From assembly GCA_013154095.1 (NCBI GenBank), contig JAADDD010000003.1, forward strand, positions 62,001-126,000: a stretch of DNA of 64,000 bases. The letters run 5' to 3'. This document shows positions 59,810-64,000 of the stretch, in pieces. Positions within the stretch are counted from its first letter, which is position 1. Every line of letters starts with the position of its first letter. A program made the position numbers and the translations under genes. Source of the stretch: a bacterium (GTDB lineage: Archaea; JAADDD01). Under the pieces are notes generated by a model. The model worked only from the letters and a program-made list of their open reading frames with translations, ran no database searches and was not told where the DNA came from.

Positions 59810-60205
59810 ATGCAGCGCAGCATATATTATTGCCTGCTCGCCCTGCTCCTTTGCTTGCTCGTGTGCACGCTGAGCCTCCATAGGCAGCAAAAAGGCTGCC
59901 TGCTAGTAACACCGAGCAACCATAATTATTTAATTTATGGCTGTCTGCCAGAAAGTCTTACTGGCCTGCACTGCAAGTACTTTGCTGTGCTGCCTTCTGG
60001 CTCTCTGGTTTGCCTGCAGCACTACAAGCCAATAGCAAAGATAAAGCAGCTTAGGGGATACATTGTTGCACGCGGATTTATATTATTTATTATGAAAAAT
60101 AATATTACATATTTATATATTAATAAACGCACCGTGCGCTGCAGGCTAGTGCACGGAGTCGTGCGCTGCGGCAATGCAACATTCTCTCTGAAAGCGCTGC
60201 TGTAA
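59810..60205 (+). CDS. Exported Cys-rich single-span protein, unknown
   Basis: 131 residues from the ATG at 59810. Membrane helix (about 6-25), then an ectodomain with Cys at several spaced positions and NIT/NAT sites. An upstream in-frame ATG at 59756 would overlap the divergent TtcA-like gene. No family is recognised. It lies 8 bases before another exported protein gene. Confidence 0.6.
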   Translation: MQRSIYYCLLALLLCLLVCTLSLHRQQKGCLLVTPSNHNYLIYGCLPESLTGLHCKYFAVLPSGSLVCLQHYKPIAKIKQLRGYIVARGFILFIMKNNITYLYINKRTVRCRLVHGVVRCGNATFSLKALL

Positions 60206-60213
60206 AGAGAGAA

Positions 60214-61134
60214 ATGGACGAGCCGTTCCTAGTACTAGTTGCGGTGCTCGTCTGTCTGCTCGTGCTGCAAGTTTATTTTGGTCTGCTAGTAGCACAGCAC
60301 AGGCTAGCAGCGGTTACACTAGAGTATTACTTGAGCACGCACAATCTTAGTTTACTCGAGCAGTACTTGTACAATTACAGCTTTGTCGCAGAAACAACTG
60401 GAGCAGCGCACTATTCTTTTTCCTGCGAGCAGCTTTTTCCTCTTCTGGCAGTTAACCAGGCAAGAGCAGAAATTATTATTTATTATTCTTCTCCTGCCCT
60501 GCTGAACGCCAGCATGTTACCTCTTAGACTATTACGTTCTTGGTTTAGGGGTCTGCGCATTTCCTTGCATGCTGTCAAGTGCGAGAATGTAGTTTCGTGC
60601 GTGCAGCTTTCTCGTCCAGCTCCGTACCAGCTAGTAGTTGGCCTAGCAAACACCAGCTTTACCTTGCTCGGCAGAAGAAAATACTTGTTCAATCCAAGGT
60701 CATGTCCTCAATGCATGCTTGCAGCGTTCGCGCTAGCTTTTGGTGGCTACATTTGCGAAAATTCTGTCTGCGTAAGCTCAGTGCTCCTAGGAAACAAAGG
60801 AGGCTATATCTGTCCACAGAATGTTCGAGCAATCGAAGATTATTTCGTGAGCGGTGCACCGATTGTTTATGCAGGGCCAGCTCCAGGAGCAGAAAATTTG
60901 TTAGAACAGCTGAAGCAGCACCTGCCTGTAGTTATTCCCGGCAGCACTGTTTGTGTGTTCGCTGCAGGAAATAAGACCGTGGTCTGCGATTTCCAGCACT
61001 GTCTACGGTACAGCGGTCCACTACCACCAACGAAAGTTCCTGCACCTACAACAGAACGCTTGCTCTGTGCCAGCAAGTACGGAGAATGCAAGATGGTTGG
61101 CTGCTGGCTAGCAGGAAAGTGGTACCGGCTATGA
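60214..61134 (+). CDS. Membrane-anchored Cys-rich ectodomain protein, unknown
   Basis: 306 residues. One N-terminal membrane helix (about 5-27), then an ectodomain with about twenty Cys, including CPQC (about 165), and N-glycosylation sites (NLS, NYS, NAS, NTS). CPQC is followed by a helix, LAAFALAFGG, reminiscent of thioredoxin-fold redox sites but without a clear cis-Pro. The end overlaps trm5 (ATGA). Confidence 0.68.
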   Translation: MDEPFLVLVAVLVCLLVLQVYFGLLVAQHRLAAVTLEYYLSTHNLSLLEQYLYNYSFVAETTGAAHYSFSCEQLFPLLAVNQARAEIIIYYSSPALLNASMLPLRLLRSWFRGLRISLHAVKCENVVSCVQLSRPAPYQLVVGLANTSFTLLGRRKYLFNPRSCPQCMLAAFALAFGGYICENSVCVSSVLLGNKGGYICPQNVRAIEDYFVSGAPIVYAGPAPGAENLLEQLKQHLPVVIPGSTVCVFAAGNKTVVCDFQHCLRYSGPLPPTKVPAPTTERLLCASKYGECKMVGCWLAGKWYRL

Positions 61135-61889
61135 AAGCTGGCATCCCTGATCTTGAGTATCTAGAAGTTATTGGCGATGTTGCAATTATAAAATGCAAGA
61201 ACAAGCAGCGCTGCAAAGAAATCGCGCATGAGCTGCTCGGTAAGCTAAAGCAGGTGCGCACTGTGCTACGCGTAGTAGGAGAGACAGAAGGTGTCTACAG
61301 GCTCCGCACTTATGAATTTTTGGCGGGCGAAAAGAAATATCTCACAGTGCACAGAGAGCATGGCTGCTCCTTCCTCGTTGATGTACTTCATGTATACTTT
61401 AATCCTCGACTTGCTACAGAGCGCTGGCGAGTCGTGCAAGACATTCCTAGACAAGCAGAAATCTTTGACATGTTTGCAGGAGTCGGGCCATTTGCTGTGC
61501 TGGCAGCAAAGTACCGTGAGCCTTCATTTGTGCTTGCCTGCGATATTAATCCTAGAGCATACGAGTTACTGAAAGAGAACATTCGGCTGAACAGAGTAGA
61601 CGTGTTTCCTCTTTGCCGTGATAGCTCCACGCTTGTTGCAGAGTTCAAGAACTTCTTTGACGCTATTATTATGAACTTGCCAGGAGAGGGACTGTATTAT
61701 TTACCGTATGCTCTTCACATGTGCAAAAAAGAAGGAATAATTTACCTTTACCAGTTCTGGGAAAGGAAAAAGGTTGAAGCTTTGCTCACTAAAGTAAAAA
61801 AATACCCTGTTAGGTTACTTGAGTTTAGGGACGTGCGCTCTGTTTCTGGAGCAAAGCACCAGTACTTGCTGAAGCTGCAGAAAACTTAA
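61131..61889 (+). CDS. trm5: tRNA (guanine37-N1)-methyltransferase Trm5
   Basis: 252 residues. VYRLRTYEFLAGE, VYFNPRLATERWRVVQD, SAM motif DMFAGVGPFAVLAAK (about 113) and the diagnostic NLPGEG (about 181). Trm5 makes m1G37, the first step to wyosine and needed for frame maintenance. The ATG overlaps the TGA of the surface-protein gene. Confidence 0.93.
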   Translation: MKAGIPDLEYLEVIGDVAIIKCKNKQRCKEIAHELLGKLKQVRTVLRVVGETEGVYRLRTYEFLAGEKKYLTVHREHGCSFLVDVLHVYFNPRLATERWRVVQDIPRQAEIFDMFAGVGPFAVLAAKYREPSFVLACDINPRAYELLKENIRLNRVDVFPLCRDSSTLVAEFKNFFDAIIMNLPGEGLYYLPYALHMCKKEGIIYLYQFWERKKVEALLTKVKKYPVRLLEFRDVRSVSGAKHQYLLKLQKT

Positions 61890-61930
61890 ATCTAGCTACG
61901 GCAGCCTTCCGTGGGTGAGGACATGGAACA

Positions 61931-63163
61931 TTGAGACCTGTAAAGGGCACAAGAGACATTCTGCCAGAAGACTGGTACTTCCGCGAACGGGTTGCAGAAA
62001 AGCTCTGCAAGGTCCTAGAATCTTACGGTTACCGTAGGATAGAAACACCAGTACTAGAGCACTTTGAAGTTCTAGCAAGAAAAGCAGGTGAGGAAATAAA
62101 AGAAGAAATCTACTACTTCAAGGACAAGGCAGGAAGAGAGCTCGGTCTTCGCTTCGACATGACAGTTCCTGTAGTGAGAATAGTAGCCAGCCGGCCAGAT
62201 ATTCCTTTGCCTATTCGCTGGTATTATTATTCTCGGGTCTGGAGGTACGATGAGCCGCAGCGAGGCAGATACAGGGAATTCTGGCAAGTAGGCGCAGAAC
62301 TGCTAGGAATTCCTGGACTAGAGGCAGACGTAGAACTGCTCGACCTTATCCTTGCTTGCTTTGGTGCACTTGAACTAGAAGTAAAGATATACGTCAATAG
62401 CAGAGAAATTGTTGAGCAGTTACTCGCTTTGCTTGGGCTTGAACAAAAGAAAGCTGAGCTGCTCAGGATTCTCGACAAGAAAAGAAAACTAGCAGAAACA
62501 GAGTTCGAAGAAGAAATAAAGAAAATTTGTGGAGAGAAGGCAAATGCTGTTCTAGAGTTTGCAAACATTACTGCCAAACTAGAAAAAGCAATAGATGTCC
62601 TGCAAAGTTTAGGACTAGAAACACAGAAACTAGAAACACTGGCAGAACTATTAAAAGCTGCCGGCATTTACAACAGAATTGTTTTTTCTGCAGACATCGT
62701 GCGAGGCCTAGATTATTATACTGGACTCTGCTACGAAGTATATTCTGACCAGTTTAACCTGGCAATAGGAGGAGGCGGCAGGTACGACAACCTTGTAGCG
62801 CTGTACTGCGGAAGGCATGTTCCTGCTACTGGGTTTGCTCTCGGGTTTGACCGCATTCTTTCCTTGCTCGAGCAGCTTGGTCGTGCAGAAAAATCCGTGC
62901 CAAAAATAGATTATTGGATCTACTACACTGCACCGGAATACTATGGTTTAGCTGTGCAGCTCGCCAGAGCTCTCAGGAAGCAAGGTTACTCTTGCGTGGT
63001 CGAAATTACAGGAAGAAAGCTGAAGGCTGTGCTTTCACGAATTTCTAGCATGGCACGATTTTTAGTTATTCTTGGCAAGAAAGAAGTAGAGCAGGGAATG
63101 TTTTACGTAAAAAATCTTGAAACAGGAGAAGAGAAGCTAGAAAAACTAAAAGACTACATTTAG
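61931..63163 (+). CDS. hisS: Histidyl-tRNA synthetase
   Basis: 410 residues. PVKGTRDILPEDW, motif 2 RYYYSRVWRYDEPQRGRYREF, HisA GLDYYTGLCYEV and motif 3 FALGFDRIL. The class II core is followed by an anticodon domain with YTAPEYYGLAVQ. The first conserved residues force a TTG start at 61931; GGTGAGG lies about 10 bases upstream. It overlaps L40e by 4 bases. Confidence 0.96.
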   Translation: MRPVKGTRDILPEDWYFRERVAEKLCKVLESYGYRRIETPVLEHFEVLARKAGEEIKEEIYYFKDKAGRELGLRFDMTVPVVRIVASRPDIPLPIRWYYYSRVWRYDEPQRGRYREFWQVGAELLGIPGLEADVELLDLILACFGALELEVKIYVNSREIVEQLLALLGLEQKKAELLRILDKKRKLAETEFEEEIKKICGEKANAVLEFANITAKLEKAIDVLQSLGLETQKLETLAELLKAAGIYNRIVFSADIVRGLDYYTGLCYEVYSDQFNLAIGGGGRYDNLVALYCGRHVPATGFALGFDRILSLLEQLGRAEKSVPKIDYWIYYTAPEYYGLAVQLARALRKQGYSCVVEITGRKLKAVLSRISSMARFLVILGKKEVEQGMFYVKNLETGEEKLEKLKDYI

Positions 63164-63363
63164 GCACGTTTTCCTCTAGGAACTCTTGCCTTTGGCCTGA
63201 GCTCCTTGCTGCCGCAGTGTCTGCACTTTGCTTTTCCTTCTAGTAGATGCTTGACCTTTACGCGTGTTTTTCTCTTGCATTTATAGCAGACCATTACTAG
63301 CACATCGTTAGGGTCGCCAAAAATTCGCTGCTGCACCTCTACAGGAATAGGTACTTTTGCCAT
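63160..63363 (-). CDS. rpl40e: Ribosomal protein L40e-like zinc-ribbon protein
   Basis: 67 residues. A zinc ribbon (CYKC, 17 residues, CRHCG) and the basic end LRPKARVPRGKR match archaeal L40e, but the loop between the Cys pairs and the N-terminus are longer than usual. It would be a 50S component. Another small zinc-ribbon protein is possible. Confidence 0.65.
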   Translation of the reverse strand: MAKVPIPVEVQQRIFGDPNDVLVMVCYKCKRKTRVKVKHLLEGKAKCRHCGSKELRPKARVPRGKRA

Positions 63364-63395
63364 AGATATCCTCAGGCAGAACAGTTTATATAAAA

Positions 63396-64000
63396 TTACC
63401 GCTCAAAGTACCTGCCCATCTTTTCTAGTTTTTCTGCCACTTCTAGCACTTCTTTTGCCTGCGAGTACTCTGAGTAGCCCTCGAGGAATCCTTGCCAGAG
63501 ATCCTCGAAGACTTGCCAGTGCCTGCTGCGAGCAGCTTTCTTGAACACGAGAATGTCGTATGCTTTGTCTTCTAGGCGTGTGCTGTCTGCTGCCATGCCC
63601 CAGTCAAGCACGTAGAGCTTGCTTCCTGCAAGCACCATGTTTGCTGTAGTGAAGTCATTGTGGACAATGTGCAGGAAGTGCACCTTAGCAAGCACCCTGC
63701 CAATTTCCTTGCCTATATCTTTTGCCTTTGTAGGCTCCTTGTCGAGAAAGTCTGCCACTTTTTCGCCTTCTATATATTCTATATACAATGTATAATTATT
63801 AATATCTATGTGATAAACTGCTGGTACATGCAGACCAGCAAGCAGCAGCCTGTACAATATTCTGGCCTCTCTGCGTGTGCGGTACTCGCGCAACTCCTGG
63901 TCCAACTCAGGAATCCTGTAGCGCTTCGAGACACGCTCTTTTATTATGCACTTTCGGCCAAGATACTCTCCTAGATAAATGTTTGCTTCTGCCCCTCTGT
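63396..64000 (-). CDS. bud32: Bud32 protein kinase (KEOPS), 5'-truncated by the window edge
   Basis: About 201 codons are visible and the frame is open to the window edge. GAEANIYLG is the nucleotide loop, IIKERVSKRYRIPELDQEL the Lys region, HNDFTTANMVL the catalytic loop, and YVLDWGMA the metal-binding loop. Bud32 is the ATPase/kinase of KEOPS, which makes t6A37 in tRNA. Whether it is fused to Kae1 at its N-terminus cannot be seen. Confidence 0.93.
   Translation of the reverse strand, partial: RGAEANIYLGEYLGRKCIIKERVSKRYRIPELDQELREYRTRREARILYRLLLAGLHVPAVYHIDINNYTLYIEYIEGEKVADFLDKEPTKAKDIGKEIGRVLAKVHFLHIVHNDFTTANMVLAGSKLYVLDWGMAADSTRLEDKAYDILVFKKAARSRHWQVFEDLWQGFLEGYSEYSQAKEVLEVAEKLEKMGRYFER

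Noticed and set aside
1..64000. CRISPR array, insertion sequence, integrase or prophage
   Set aside because: No spaced direct repeats, transposase or recombinase motifs were seen on either strand.

Overview
The window is a gene-dense archaeal chromosome segment, almost certainly from a nanoarchaeote-like DPANN archaeon. The informational machinery is archaeal throughout: SecD and Sec61-beta, TFB, Rpo6, MBF1, Alba, RadA, FEN-1, PAN, aIF1A, aIF2-beta, aIF6, NMD3, RIO1, ABCE1, L31e, L39e, L40e-like, S8e, GatD, Pth2 and Dph6. The strongest lineage clue is a gene carrying only the editing and C-terminal half of alanyl-tRNA synthetase; this enzyme is known to be split in Nanoarchaeum equitans. Genes abut or overlap almost everywhere. 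There is no CRISPR array, insertion sequence or integrase. Only one gap is close to 300 bases (11459-11747), and it holds an RNA gene.

Layout. 1-6250 (+): end of secD, then a three-gene membrane/surface operon with 661- and 936-residue exported proteins. 6234-11458 (-): translation operon rpoK, S2, RNase J, GluRS, L39e, L31e, aIF6, prefoldin alpha. 11459-19673: a C/D-box sRNA, AspRS, Pth2, tRNA-Met, gar1-tfb, a KaiC-like ATPase, an HTH regulator, FEN-1, a membrane-anchored winged-helix protein and AMMECR1. 19647-26061: PAN, MBF1, a HemK-like methyltransferase, a HerA-like ATPase, a TGS GTPase and GatD. 26058-30475: secreted or membrane proteins, a DNA glycosylase and four tRNAs. 30510-37188: thymidylate kinase, then Alba, aIF2-beta, NMD3, aIF1A, RIO1 and a KH protein, plus S8e and two membrane proteins. 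37267-43957: RadA, UPF0201, a nuclease-fold tail-anchored protein, Sec61-beta, a Trm5/Taw2-like enzyme, TatD, FKBP and the split AlaRS. 43985-53426: tRNAs, DUF2226-MinD, an HD protein with a second C/D sRNA in its leader, a truncated NFACT/RqcH, ABCE1 and SufBC. 53467-64000: Dph6, an amidohydrolase, an ABC exporter, METTL5-like and TtcA-like RNA modification enzymes, surface proteins, Trm5, HisRS, L40e-like and Bud32.

Themes. Most recognised genes serve translation, tRNA modification, replication/repair or protein export; metabolism is nearly absent, which fits a host-dependent cell. Many small single-span, Cys- and N-glycosylation-rich exported proteins of unknown family lie between them. 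Six of nine tRNA genes have a TATA-like box 30-32 nt upstream of the mature 5' end, as in N. equitans, which makes leaderless tRNAs without RNase P. Several mRNAs show the same spacing. One tRNA-Leu appears to carry an AAG anticodon, unexpected in Archaea. All family calls are by eye from protein motifs; no database search was run.
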